A stretch of 64,000 nt of DNA from Coprothermobacter sp. (GTDB lineage Bacteria; Caldisericota; Caldisericia; Cryosericales; Cryosericaceae). Both the position numbers and the translations under genes were made by a program. Shown here piece after piece: positions 33,735 through 42,331 of the stretch (its first letter is position 1; each line of letters starts with the position of its first letter). Location: contig PNOG01000022.1 in NCBI GenBank assembly GCA_013824685.1, positions 1-64,000 of the forward strand, written 5' to 3'. A model generated the notes under the pieces. The model had not been told where the DNA came from, made no database searches, and saw only the letters and a list, made by a program, of their open reading frames with translations.

Positions 33735-34619
33735 ATGGGACATACGGGAGTCCGTAAGGCGGTCATCCCGGTCGCCGGCATGGGGACGCGCCTCCTGCCG
33801 CTCACCAAGTCGCAGCCCAAGGAGATGCTGCCGGTCGTCGACAAGCCGGCCATCCAGTATGTCGTGGAGGAGGCCATCGATGCCGGCATTCAGAGCATCC
33901 TGATGGTGACGGGGCGCGGCAAGCGTGCCATCGAGGACTACTTCGACCACTCCGTCGAGCTGGAACACGAGCTGGAGGCCCATGGCAAGCTCGACGACCT
34001 GCGCGCAATCCAGCGCATTTCGAACCTGGTCCAGGTCTACTACGTCCGCCAGAAGCTGCCGCGTGGTCTGGGAGACGCGATCCTGCAGGCGCGCGCCTTC
34101 ATCGATGGCGACCCGTTTGCCGTTCTCCTCGCGGACGACATCATCGACGGTCCGACACCCTGCCTCGTGCAGATGCAGCAGGTCGCGCGCCGGTACCCGG
34201 GCATGGTCGTCGCGGTCATGGAGGTCCCGCGGGAGGAGACGTCCAGCTACGGCATCATCGAGGGGACCCAGGTTGCGCCTGGCGTCTGGGACGTGAGCCG
34301 CCTGGTGGAGAAGCCCGAGCCCGCCGATGCACCCAGCAACCTCGCCATCGTGGGCCGCTACATCCTGACGCCAGGCATCTTTGACGCCATCGAGCACACC
34401 GAGCCGGGCAGGAATGGCGAAGTCCAGCTGACCGACGCCATCGAGGCCATGCTCCCGTTCAAGAAGGTCTACGCCTGCGAGTTCAAGGGGACCCGGTACG
34501 ACATCGGGGACCGGATGGGCCTGCTCAAGGCTAACATCGCCCTTGCGCTCCAGCGTCCGGAGATGGTAAACGACCTGCGGGAATTTCTGAGTGAGACCCT
34601 TGAGACCCTCTTCGACTAA
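33735..34619 (+). CDS. galU: UTP–glucose-1-phosphate uridylyltransferase
   Basis: Makes UDP-glucose. 294 aa from ATG 33735 (GAGAGGG upstream, MGHTGVRKAVIPVAGMGTR); an ATG at 33711 that overlaps the preceding stop is a possible coupled start adding eight residues. The nucleotide-binding GMGTRLLPLTKSQPKEMLP motif, the DKPAIQYVVEEA segment, LADDIIDG metal Asp and EKPEPADAPSNLAI are typical of bacterial GalU, not of RmlA. Confidence 0.94.
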   Translation: MGHTGVRKAVIPVAGMGTRLLPLTKSQPKEMLPVVDKPAIQYVVEEAIDAGIQSILMVTGRGKRAIEDYFDHSVELEHELEAHGKLDDLRAIQRISNLVQVYYVRQKLPRGLGDAILQARAFIDGDPFAVLLADDIIDGPTPCLVQMQQVARRYPGMVVAVMEVPREETSSYGIIEGTQVAPGVWDVSRLVEKPEPADAPSNLAIVGRYILTPGIFDAIEHTEPGRNGEVQLTDAIEAMLPFKKVYACEFKGTRYDIGDRMGLLKANIALALQRPEMVNDLREFLSETLETLFD

Positions 34620-34664
34620 TCTTGGTACACTGTTCATTACCCCCGTGAGTGGTAAGTTCAGAGC

Positions 34665-35534
34665 ATGACCGTCGTCGTGATGGGGGCCGGAGGGCGCCTG
34701 GGCAGGGAGTTCAGGGACCGGCTGTCGTCGCTGGGCGACCTGACCGGCCTGACGCATGTGCAGTGTGATGTCGCCGACAGCCTGGCGGTCGAGCGTGCGG
34801 TGCTGGAGCTCCAGCCGACCGTGGTCATCAACTGTGCTGCCCAACCCAGCGTCGACGCGTGCGAGAAGGAGCGTGACCAGGCGTACCGCATCAACGTCCT
34901 GGGCGCGCGCAACGTGGCGCACGCCGCCTACAAGGTGGCGGCCAAGGTCGTGCACTTTAGCACGGACTACGTCTTCGACGGCACCGCGGATAGGCCATAC
35001 GTCGAGTGGGACACGCCCAACCCAATCAACTGGTACGGGCGCACCAAGCTCATGAGCGAGGAGGCTGTCCAGCGCGCAAATCCCGACAGCCTGATCCTGC
35101 GCATCGCCAATGTCTACGGCGCGCACGGCGACAACACCGTGACAGCAGTCGTGCGGTCCGCGCAATCGGGCACGGCGCTCACCCTCCCCGACGACCAGAT
35201 CATGAGTCCCACGAGTGCGTCCGAGGTCGTCCAGCAGACCATGTTGCTCATCCAGCGCGGCGCCACCGGCCTCTATCACGTCACTGGGAAGGGCCAGACC
35301 TCGAGGTATGAGTTCGCCCGCGCCGTTGCGACGATCCTCGGGCTGGACGTTCAGCTTGTCGCCGTGCATGCCGCCGACATCCCCGGCCGTGTGCCGCGCC
35401 CCCTGCGGACGCCCCTCGCGCACGAGCACCTTCGCCTCGAGGGTCAGGACATGATGAGCGAGTGGAACCAGGCTCTATACGAGTTCCTCGTCGATCACAA
35501 GTGTGTGCTGTTGCATGGAGGAGAGGATACATGA
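34665..35534 (+). CDS. RmlD-family reductase (dTDP-4-dehydrorhamnose reductase-like), first copy
   Basis: 289-aa extended short-chain dehydrogenase. GAGGRLG nucleotide loop, NCAAQPSVDACE, STDYVFDG and catalytic YGRTK are all present. It is one of two RmlD-like genes in this operon. The other (36834) is closer to the textbook RmlD by its GADGQLG and NCAAYTAVDRAE motifs. This copy could make the same product or reduce another 4-keto sugar. ATG start; the stop overlaps the rmlA ATG. Confidence 0.85.
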   Translation: MTVVVMGAGGRLGREFRDRLSSLGDLTGLTHVQCDVADSLAVERAVLELQPTVVINCAAQPSVDACEKERDQAYRINVLGARNVAHAAYKVAAKVVHFSTDYVFDGTADRPYVEWDTPNPINWYGRTKLMSEEAVQRANPDSLILRIANVYGAHGDNTVTAVVRSAQSGTALTLPDDQIMSPTSASEVVQQTMLLIQRGATGLYHVTGKGQTSRYEFARAVATILGLDVQLVAVHAADIPGRVPRPLRTPLAHEHLRLEGQDMMSEWNQALYEFLVDHKCVLLHGGEDT

Positions 35535-36271
35535 AGGGCATCGTCCTTGCAGGAGGCACCGGATCGCGTCTCTATCCCCTGACCACCGTCACCAACAAGC
35601 ACCTGCTCCCCGTGGGCAACTACCCCATGATCTACCATCCCGTCGCGCGTCTCAAGCAGGCGGGCATCACCGACATCCTCATCGTGACCGGTCGTGATCA
35701 CATGGGGGACGTCATGGAACTCCTGGGCAGCGGGCACGACTTCGGCCTCGACTTCACTTACAAGGTGCAGGACCAGGCAGGCGGCATCGCCCAGGCACTG
35801 GGCCTTGCCCGCGGCTTCTGCTGTGGCGATTCCTGCTGTGTCATCCTGGGCGACAACGTCTTTGAGGACGACCTGACGCCCGCGGTCACAGCATTCATGG
35901 CACAGGGGTCCGGCGCGCGCCTGCTCCTCAAGCAGGTCGACGACCCGGAGCGCTTCGGCGTGGCCGAACTCTCTCCTGACGGTCATATCCTGGGCATCGA
36001 GGAGAAGCCGCACCAGCCGAAGTCCAGGTACGCCGTGACCGGCATCTACCTGTACGACAGCGCCGTCTTCGACATCATCGACACGCTCAGTCCGTCCCAC
36101 CGGGGCGAGCTGGAGATCACCGACGTCAACAACGCCTACATCCGTGCGGGGACCTGCACGTACGCCGTGCTCGACGGATGGTGGACGGATGCCGGCACGT
36201 TCCCGTCACTGCGCCGGGCCAGTGAGCTCGCCGCCGACCTCCACCTCGGCTTGGAGGAGGTGCCACGCTGA
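35531..36271 (+). CDS. rmlA: Glucose-1-phosphate thymidylyltransferase
   Basis: First enzyme of dTDP-rhamnose synthesis: dTTP plus glucose 1-phosphate to dTDP-glucose. 246 aa; MKGIVLAGGTGSRLYPLT is the canonical RmlA N-terminus, with VILGDNVFEDD metal site and EEKPHQPKS. This is the short form of about 240-250 aa, without the C-terminal extension of the 290-aa RmlA. GGAGAGG precedes the ATG, which overlaps the previous stop (ATGA). Confidence 0.93.
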   Translation: MKGIVLAGGTGSRLYPLTTVTNKHLLPVGNYPMIYHPVARLKQAGITDILIVTGRDHMGDVMELLGSGHDFGLDFTYKVQDQAGGIAQALGLARGFCCGDSCCVILGDNVFEDDLTPAVTAFMAQGSGARLLLKQVDDPERFGVAELSPDGHILGIEEKPHQPKSRYAVTGIYLYDSAVFDIIDTLSPSHRGELEITDVNNAYIRAGTCTYAVLDGWWTDAGTFPSLRRASELAADLHLGLEEVPR

Positions 36272-36837
36272 TGGGAGAGCAGTTCACCTTCCACACGACC
36301 GACCTACCCGGTGTGCAGTGGATCGAACCTGTCGTGCACGGGGACGACCGTGGCTTCTTCATGGAGACCTACCGCGCCCGTGACTTTGCCACCGCCGGCA
36401 TCTGGGACGTCTTCGTGCAGGACAACCACTCCCGGTCAGCGCGGGGTGTCCTCCGCGGCCTGCACCTGCAGAAGACGCATCCCCAGGCCAAGCTGGTCCG
36501 CTGTACCTCCGGCGCGGTGTGGGACGTCGCAGTGAACGTCGACCCCGCATCCCCCACGTTCGGCCGCTGGTTTGGCATCGAACTCTCGGGCGCCAACAGG
36601 CGCCAGCTCTACATCCCTGCAGGCATGGCGCACGGGTTCCTGTCGCTTGCAGTCGGTACCGAGGTCGTGTACAAGTGCTCCACCGAGTACGACCCGGGAG
36701 ACGAGGCGGGGATCGTGTGGTCCGACCAGCAACTCCGCGTGGGCTGGCCGCTCCAGGACGTCGGCACCCCCGTCGTCTCGCTCAAGGACGCCGGCCTTCC
36801 AACCTTGGCGCAATACCTGAAGGAGCGTGCAGGGTGA
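36271..36837 (+). CDS. rmlC: dTDP-4-dehydrorhamnose 3,5-epimerase
   Basis: 188-aa cupin epimerase, third step of dTDP-L-rhamnose synthesis. The catalytic His is in RGVLRGLHLQ; DNHSRS, VRCTSGAVWDVAVNVD, YIPAGMAHGFL and YKCSTEYDP are all family motifs. The ATG shares one base with the rmlA stop. Confidence 0.95.
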   Translation: MGEQFTFHTTDLPGVQWIEPVVHGDDRGFFMETYRARDFATAGIWDVFVQDNHSRSARGVLRGLHLQKTHPQAKLVRCTSGAVWDVAVNVDPASPTFGRWFGIELSGANRRQLYIPAGMAHGFLSLAVGTEVVYKCSTEYDPGDEAGIVWSDQQLRVGWPLQDVGTPVVSLKDAGLPTLAQYLKERAG

Positions 36838-37691
36838 GGCTCCTCGTCGTGGGCGCCGACGGCCAACTGGGCAGTGATGTCGTCCGCCTTCTGTCCCCCA
36901 CGGTCGAGGTGACCGCCCGCGTCATGGATGAGCTGGACGTCACCGACCGCGGTGCTCTGCGGCAGGCCATGGAAGCGTCGCATCCCGACGTCGTGGTCAA
37001 CTGTGCAGCGTACACTGCGGTGGACCGTGCCGAAACGGAACCGGACGCCGCGTACCGCGTCAACGTCCTGGGCGCACGCAATGTAGCCCAGGCCGCACGG
37101 CGCGTCGGCGCCCGCGTCGTGTACTTCTCCACCGACTACGTCTTCGACGGCACGGCGACGCAGCCGTACGACGAGGACGCCCCCACGGGTCCCCTCTCCG
37201 TCTACGGCAGGACAAAACTACTGGGCGAGCAGGCGACCCGGGAGGCCAACCCCGACCACCTCATCCTGCGCCTCGCCTGGCTGTACGGCAGCACAGGGCA
37301 CAACTTCGTTCGCACGATCCTGCGCCTTGCCCGTGAGAAGGACGAACTGCGCATCGTGGACGACCAGGTCGGCTCTCCCACCTTCACCGAGGACGTCGTG
37401 CACCAGCTCTGGACAGCCATCGAGGACGGCTGCTCCGGGACCTATCACTGCGTGAACGCCGGGCAGGCCAGCTGGTATGCCTTTGCGAGTCGCGTCGTGC
37501 ACCGCCTGGGCCTGAATGTCCCCGTCGTCCCCATCCACACCGCAGACTACCCGACACCTGCCCGCCGTCCCGCCTACTCCGTCCTGGCCGACCGCAAGTT
37601 CGAGCTCGAACAGCTGAACAGCATGCGCCCCTGGGAGGACGCCCTCGACGACTGCCTCCTGCGGTACCACGAGGTGCTGTCCCATGGCTGA
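36834..37691 (+). CDS. rmlD: dTDP-4-dehydrorhamnose reductase
   Basis: Last step to dTDP-L-rhamnose. 285 aa from GTG 36834, which overlaps the rmlC stop; the frame continues far upstream through rmlC but without family similarity. Motifs: GADGQLG, NCAAYTAVDRAE, STDYVFDG, catalytic YGRTK and RLAWLYG. The C-terminal RPAYSVLADRKFE is typical of RmlD. Confidence 0.93.
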   Translation: MRLLVVGADGQLGSDVVRLLSPTVEVTARVMDELDVTDRGALRQAMEASHPDVVVNCAAYTAVDRAETEPDAAYRVNVLGARNVAQAARRVGARVVYFSTDYVFDGTATQPYDEDAPTGPLSVYGRTKLLGEQATREANPDHLILRLAWLYGSTGHNFVRTILRLAREKDELRIVDDQVGSPTFTEDVVHQLWTAIEDGCSGTYHCVNAGQASWYAFASRVVHRLGLNVPVVPIHTADYPTPARRPAYSVLADRKFELEQLNSMRPWEDALDDCLLRYHEVLSHG

Positions 37692-38685
37692 GACCATGCT
37701 CGTCACCGGGGGCTGCGGCTTCATCGGCTCCTGCTTCGTCCTCCAGCAGATGCAGCGGTATCCTGATATCCATCTCATCAACCTCGATGCGCTGACGTAT
37801 GCCGGCAACCCGGACAACTTGCGAGAGGTTGCGGATGATCCTCGATACACCTTCGTGCAAGCCGACGTCGCCGACCGTCCCGCCGTGGAGGCCGTCTTCG
37901 CGCAGTATCATCCCACGCTGGTCGTCCACTTCGCCGCCGAGTCCCACGTGGACCGCAGTATCGATGGCCCCGACGTTTTCGTACGCACCAACGTCCTGGG
38001 TACCCAGGTCATGCTGGACGTGGCCCGCAGGCAGTGGCAGGAGGACACGTGTATGGACACGGCCCGCTTCCTCTACATCAGCACGGACGAGGTGTACGGC
38101 GACCTACCCATCGAGAGCACTGCAAAGTTCACCGAGGACTCTCCCCTGCACCCCAGCAGTCCCTACAGCGTCTCCAAGGCAGCGGGCGACATGTTGGCCC
38201 AGGCTTATCACCGCACGTACGGCCTGCCCACGCTCATCACCCGCAGCTCCAACAACTACGGTCCCCGCCAGTACCCCGAGAAGCTCATCCCCCTGACCAT
38301 CAAGAAGGCGCTGGCCGGTGAGCCCATCCCCGTCTACGGCGACGGCCGCAACGTCCGCGACTGGCTGTACGTCGAGGACAACTGCCGTGCCATCGACACT
38401 GTCCTGCGCAAGGGAACCCCCGGAGACATCTACAACGTGGGCGGGGACAACGAGCTGAGCAACATCGACCTCGTTCACCTGCTCCTCCACGCCCTCGCCG
38501 CACAAACCAGCAGACCCGAAGGCGACTACACCAGGCTCATCACGTTCGTCCCCGATCGTCCTGGACACGACAGGAGATATGCGGTTGATTGTGGCCGCGT
38601 GGCGCGATTGTGGGAGCAGAGTATTGCACCGGGAGGGCACAAGGAATTCGCCTGTCGCCTGTCAGCGCTTATACACGGATTCTGA
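37684..38685 (+). CDS. rmlB: dTDP-glucose 4,6-dehydratase
   Basis: Converts dTDP-glucose to dTDP-4-keto-6-deoxyglucose, the branch point for rhamnose and for the 3-amino sugar proposed for the next block. 333 aa. GGCGFIGS dinucleotide loop, AESHVDRSIDGP, STDEVYGD with the catalytic Asp-Glu pair, YSVSKAAGD (YxxxK) and RSSNNYGPRQYPEK are all present. Overlaps rmlD by 8 bp and ends the GC-rich operon. Confidence 0.95.
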   Translation: MAETMLVTGGCGFIGSCFVLQQMQRYPDIHLINLDALTYAGNPDNLREVADDPRYTFVQADVADRPAVEAVFAQYHPTLVVHFAAESHVDRSIDGPDVFVRTNVLGTQVMLDVARRQWQEDTCMDTARFLYISTDEVYGDLPIESTAKFTEDSPLHPSSPYSVSKAAGDMLAQAYHRTYGLPTLITRSSNNYGPRQYPEKLIPLTIKKALAGEPIPVYGDGRNVRDWLYVEDNCRAIDTVLRKGTPGDIYNVGGDNELSNIDLVHLLLHALAAQTSRPEGDYTRLITFVPDRPGHDRRYAVDCGRVARLWEQSIAPGGHKEFACRLSALIHGF

Positions 38686-38689
38686 TGAG

Positions 38690-38703
38690 AGCAGCCGGCT
38701 GCT
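38690..38703. other. 14-bp perfect palindrome after rmlB
   Basis: AGCAGCCGGCTGCT is perfectly self-complementary and lies 4 bp after the rmlB stop, followed by AATTGG. It may be part of a terminator or a protein site at the junction between two differently composed blocks. Without a loop or U-tract the role is uncertain. A poor TTGCCA (38714-38719) with TTCATA (38737-38742) could start the next block. Confidence 0.35.
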
Positions 38704-38759
38704 AATTGGCCCGTTGCCAGAGTGTCTATTTAGGGGTTCATACAGAGAGGAGATGTGAA

Positions 38760-39068
38760 ATGACGAAGAGCGAGCGTATTGGGGAAGTGGTTCGGAGTTC
38801 GCTGGAACAGCTCAATTCGGAACGGTTGCCCAATCAACGGATCTCCTTTGATCCGTCAACGTTGCTGGCAAAGCCCAGAGGGACTCTGGATTCGCTATCC
38901 CTGGTGGGGTTGATGGTCGACTTGGAAGTGGGTCTCGAGAACGAGTTTGGCATTACCATCTCACTGGCGGAGGTGGCAGGGACACCCGATGGAGCCGGCA
39001 TGTTCGTCACCGTCGGAACGCTCACTGCGGCACTGCTGCAGCAAGTAGAGGGATTGGCGGATGTCTGA
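38760..39068 (+). CDS. Acyl carrier protein
   Basis: 102 aa from ATG 38760 with AGAGGAG upstream. The phosphopantetheine site is S45 in LDSLSLVGLMVDLE. An acidic helical protein, somewhat longer than FabC/AcpP-type ACPs and without their exact DSLD motif, so it is a dedicated ACP rather than the housekeeping one. It is followed by a KAS III-like enzyme and an acyltransferase, suggesting it carries the acyl group made for sugar decoration. Base composition is less GC-rich by eye than in the rml genes. Confidence 0.85.
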   Translation: MTKSERIGEVVRSSLEQLNSERLPNQRISFDPSTLLAKPRGTLDSLSLVGLMVDLEVGLENEFGITISLAEVAGTPDGAGMFVTVGTLTAALLQQVEGLADV

Positions 39069-39171
39069 GCAGTCGACCGCTCTTGTGAACGTCAGCACGG
39101 CATGCATCGGCATGGCATTGGATATGTACAGCCTTGGAATGGACGGGCGGCTCCGGAATGTGGAAGCATGA
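39061..39171 (+). CDS. Short ORF between ACP and KAS III genes
   Basis: A 36-codon frame starting with ATG 39061, 8 bp inside the ACP gene, with GAGGG upstream. It begins MSEQSTALVNVSTACIG and resembles nothing known to me. It may be a real small protein, a translational coupler or the remains of a deleted gene; the spacer to the next gene is otherwise unexplained. Confidence 0.3.
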   Translation: MSEQSTALVNVSTACIGMALDMYSLGMDGRLRNVEA

Positions 39172-39204
39172 CGTCTCAAGTGCTTCGGTTGGGAGGAGTG
39201 TGAG

Positions 39205-40212
39205 ATGGGAATTGGGATAATGGGCATCTCATATGCGCTACCGAGCTCTACAGTCTCAAACCAAGACCTTGTGGCGTTGCACCCGTCATGGAACGTGGGC
39301 GAACTTGCCGTTCGTACGGGTGTTGAGTTGCGGCACGTGGCGCGCACCGGCGAAACCGCGCTCGACCTGGGTCTTCGGGCTTGCGAAGCACTGTTTGCGG
39401 ATTGTCCACAGTTGCGCGGGGCTGTCAGAGGGATTCTGTTCTGCACGGAGAGCCCTGACTACATTCTTCCACCAAATGCTTGTGTCCTCCATGGGAAGCT
39501 TGGACTCGACAACAGCGTTCTGGCGTTCGATTTCAACTTGGCGTGTTCCGGCTTCGTCTACGGCCTCGCGATTGTCAAGGGGCTCGTCCAGACAGGCATG
39601 GGAAGCGACATGATCCTTGTTTGTGGCGACACCTACTCCAAGTTCATGCATCCCGACGACAGGGCGGTCGTGTCTCTTTTCGGCGACGGTGTCGCTGCCT
39701 CTTGGATAGGGCAGACGACAGGCAAAGGTATTGTTGACGTAGTCTGTTCGACCGCAGGCAGTGAGTATGAGCGCTTCATTGTCCCTGCGGGAGGATGTCG
39801 AATGCCGCGGGATGCACAGACGGCAGTGCCTGCCCTTGACGAGAGTGGCAATGCTCGGAGCGCGGAGAATATCTATATGGATGGTATGGGGATTCTGACG
39901 TTCGTGACTTCGAAGGTCCCCCGACAGGTCCGGATGCTGCTTGATCGAAACGGTCTGAAGGTTACTGACATCGATCTCTTCGTGTTTCACCAAGCGAGTG
40001 CCCTCGTCCTCGACTCGTTGACGCGCCTGCTCCACCTGAGCACGGAGCAGGTCTACAGGAACCTGTCTCAGGTCGGCAACACGGTATCTGCCTCCATCCC
40101 CATCGCACTCAAGGATGCCAGTGACCAAGGCCTCATCCATACCAGGTCAAGAGTTCTGGTGTCTGGCTTCGGCGTCGGCCTCTCCTGGGCCACAGCCATC
40201 CTGGAGTATTGA
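39205..40212 (+). CDS. 3-oxoacyl-ACP synthase III-like (KAS III/FabH family)
   Basis: 335-aa thiolase-fold condensing enzyme. The catalytic triad is intact: C114 (FNLACSGFVYGL), H262 (VFHQAS) and N292 (VGNTVSASIP). It differs from housekeeping FabH in the N-terminal region and lies outside any fatty-acid operon, next to its own ACP. Expected to condense a short acyl-CoA with malonyl-ACP to give a 3-ketoacyl-ACP. GGGAGGAG precedes the ATG. Together with the following GNAT and amino-sugar genes it suggests production of an acyl substituent of the glycan (inference). Confidence 0.88.
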   Translation: MGIGIMGISYALPSSTVSNQDLVALHPSWNVGELAVRTGVELRHVARTGETALDLGLRACEALFADCPQLRGAVRGILFCTESPDYILPPNACVLHGKLGLDNSVLAFDFNLACSGFVYGLAIVKGLVQTGMGSDMILVCGDTYSKFMHPDDRAVVSLFGDGVAASWIGQTTGKGIVDVVCSTAGSEYERFIVPAGGCRMPRDAQTAVPALDESGNARSAENIYMDGMGILTFVTSKVPRQVRMLLDRNGLKVTDIDLFVFHQASALVLDSLTRLLHLSTEQVYRNLSQVGNTVSASIPIALKDASDQGLIHTRSRVLVSGFGVGLSWATAILEY

Positions 40213-40219
40213 CGCTACC

Positions 40220-40840
40220 ATGACGCGGCCGGAGCCAAAGCCTCTGCAGATAGTGCTCCACGGTCATTCCGTGCGACTTCGGGAGGCGAAGGTGGCAGAT
40301 GCCTCTTTCATCGTAGCACTGAGACGCGACCCCCTGCTCTCAGATTTCATCCATCCCACGTCATCCTCGGTGGCAGCCCAGGAAAGTTGGCTGTTGACCT
40401 ATGCGTCGAGGCCGGACGATTACTACTTCATCTGTGAGGATAGCGATGGAAAATCATGGGGCACCGTTCGCATCCCAAGTGTCCACGCAAGCGAATTTGA
40501 GATCGGGAGTTGGGTGTTCCTCCCCGATGCTCCAGTGGGCGCTTCGATACAGGCGATTCTGCTCGCGTATCGGTTCGGTTTTGAACGCCTGGGGTATGAC
40601 GTTGCAGTGTTCGACGTCCGGCGAGGCAATGAACGTGTATGGAGATTTCATGAGGCTTGTGGGGCAAGAAGGAATCGCCAGGATGCAGAGAACTTCTACT
40701 ACAGTCTCGACAGAGCGGCGTTCTCGCGTGCGTGGGTGCGCTACAGTAGCATCGTTGCCTGCCCTGACCCCGTAGACTGGCTACAGGAGGTACATCGTGC
40801 TGAGCGAGTGCAGACTCATCGAACTTCCCAAGATCACTGA
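40220..40840 (+). CDS. GNAT-family acyltransferase
   Basis: 206 aa from ATG 40220, 7 bp after the KAS III-like gene. GNAT landmarks: VRLREAKVADASFIVALR at the N-terminus and the beta-bulge region FEIGSWVFLPDAPVGASIQA followed by AYRFGFERLGYDVAVFDVRRGNERVWRF-like C-terminal motif. Closest in pattern to RimJ/RimL-like and sugar-amine acetyltransferases. By position between KAS III/ACP and the 3-keto-sugar isomerase it is the best candidate to transfer the acyl group to the 3-amino sugar. It overlaps the next gene by 44 bp. Confidence 0.78.
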   Translation: MTRPEPKPLQIVLHGHSVRLREAKVADASFIVALRRDPLLSDFIHPTSSSVAAQESWLLTYASRPDDYYFICEDSDGKSWGTVRIPSVHASEFEIGSWVFLPDAPVGASIQAILLAYRFGFERLGYDVAVFDVRRGNERVWRFHEACGARRNRQDAENFYYSLDRAAFSRAWVRYSSIVACPDPVDWLQEVHRAERVQTHRTSQDH

Positions 40841-41210
40841 CCCGCGGGGAAATCTCACGGCTGTCGAGGGGGGTATCCAGATTCCTTTCGAGATACGCCG
40901 CGTGTACTACTTGTACGACGTTCCGGGCGGGGCGACGAGAGGAGGGCACGCGCACAAAGCGCTGGAGCAGCTCATCATTGCTATGTCTGGGAGCTTTGAC
41001 GTGGTTCTGGACGATGGGAAGGAGCAGCGCCGATTTCACATGAACCGATCCTACTATGGGCTCTATGTGTGTCCAATGACCTGGCGCGAACTGGACAACT
41101 TCTCGTCAGGCTCGGTGTGTCTGGTGCTGGCATCACAGAGGTACAGTGAAGATGACTACTACAGGGATCACACTGCATTCCTGCACGCCGCTGGAGTTCC
41201 GAACCCGTGA
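40797..41210 (+). CDS. FdtA/QdtA-type TDP-4-keto-6-deoxyhexose 3,4-ketoisomerase
   Basis: 137-aa cupin (WxcM-like). GTG start after CAGGAGG with 6-nt spacing. The diagnostic [12 protein letters not shown] motif with two His is present, along with [11 protein letters not shown] and [12 protein letters not shown]. It converts dTDP-4-keto-6-deoxyglucose from RmlB into the 3-keto isomer. Whether the product is galacto (FdtA) or gluco (QdtA) configured cannot be read from the sequence. Confidence 0.88.
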   Translation: MLSECRLIELPKITDPRGNLTAVEGGIQIPFEIRRVYYLYDVPGGATRGGHAHKALEQLIIAMSGSFDVVLDDGKEQRRFHMNRSYYGLYVCPMTWRELDNFSSGSVCLVLASQRYSEDDYYRDHTAFLHAAGVPNP

Positions 41211-42331
41211 GGATACCCTTCCTTGACCTGACCGCGGAAAATGCGGAGCGTCGGGCCGATCTCGACGCCTCCTATGCTCGTGTCATGGACGCAGGGCAGT
41301 TTATTCTTGGGCGCGAGTGTGAGACCTTTGAGGCCGAGTTTGCAGGGTACTGTGGAGTCCGTCACTGTGTTGGCGTCGCAAACGGTCTGGAGGCGCTCGA
41401 ACTCATACTCCTGGGAATGGGCATCGGTATCGGGGATGAGGTGATCGTTCCCGGCAACACATTCATCGCGACATGGCTTGCCGTGACGCGAACTGGTGCC
41501 AAGCCCGTGCCTGTTGAACCAGACGCCCACACCTACAACATCGACGCCGACCGCATTGAAGCAGCCATAACGTCTCGCACAAAGGCTATCGTTCCCGTGC
41601 ACTTGTATGGTCAGCCCGCCGACATGGACGCAGTGAACACCATCGCACACCTCCATGGCCTCAAGGTCATCGAAGATGCGGCACAGGCACATGGAGCGCG
41701 CTACAGGGGAGAGCGAACGGGTGGATTGGGGGACGCTGCGGGGTTCAGCTTCTACCCCACAAAGAACCTGGGTGCATTGGGTGACGGAGGGGCCATTCTC
41801 ACAGATGATATGGGACTTGCAGAACGTGTGAGAATCCTTCGCAACTACGGATCCAGGATCAAATACGTCCATGAGCTGGCCGGGTACAACAGTCGACTCG
41901 ACGAACTTCAGGCAGCTTTCCTGAGAGTGGGGATCCCGGGGCTGGACCGGCGCAACGCAAGACGAAGGGAGATCGCCGCACTGTACGGCCGAGAGTTGGC
42001 TGGAGACTCCCGCATCGTGGTTCCGGTCGTTCCAGAGTGGGCCGAGCCAGTGTGGTACGCCTACGTCGTACAGGTGAACAACAGGAGCAGGGTTCAGGAG
42101 ATGCTGAGAGCTCGTGGCGTTGGCACTCTGGTACACTACCCGGTACCGCCCCACCTGTCAGGTGCGTACGCATCGCAGGGCTTTGATGTGGGTCAGCTGC
42201 CGATCAGTGAAGCACTGGCAGACCGCGTCCTGAGTCTCCCGATGGGTTCTGCAATGATTGACGAAACCGTGGTTGTCGTGGCGGACGAGTTGAAGAACGC
42301 TGTCTCTCAGGCTGGCGCGGAAGCAGAATGA
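41207..42331 (+). CDS. DegT/DnrJ/EryC1 aminotransferase (FdtB/QdtB-like)
   Basis: 374-aa PLP enzyme. The PLP lysine is K186 in [28 protein letters not shown] at the N-terminus and [16 protein letters not shown] are family hallmarks. With the ketoisomerase upstream (GTGA overlap) it should aminate the 3-keto sugar to dTDP-3-amino-3,6-dideoxyhexose (Fuc3N or Qui3N). The overlap with the next gene (ATGA) continues the operon. Confidence 0.9.
   Translation: MRIPFLDLTAENAERRADLDASYARVMDAGQFILGRECETFEAEFAGYCGVRHCVGVANGLEALELILLGMGIGIGDEVIVPGNTFIATWLAVTRTGAKPVPVEPDAHTYNIDADRIEAAITSRTKAIVPVHLYGQPADMDAVNTIAHLHGLKVIEDAAQAHGARYRGERTGGLGDAAGFSFYPTKNLGALGDGGAILTDDMGLAERVRILRNYGSRIKYVHELAGYNSRLDELQAAFLRVGIPGLDRRNARRREIAALYGRELAGDSRIVVPVVPEWAEPVWYAYVVQVNNRSRVQEMLRARGVGTLVHYPVPPHLSGAYASQGFDVGQLPISEALADRVLSLPMGSAMIDETVVVVADELKNAVSQAGAEAE

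Noticed and set aside
33330-35429. 699-codon minus-strand frame
   Set aside because: Antisense to phosphohexomutase, galU and rmlD1, all of which are certain.
36519-36833. N-terminal extension of RmlD
   Set aside because: It would overlap nearly half of rmlC in another frame and shows no similarity to any protein; GTG 36834 matches the family start.
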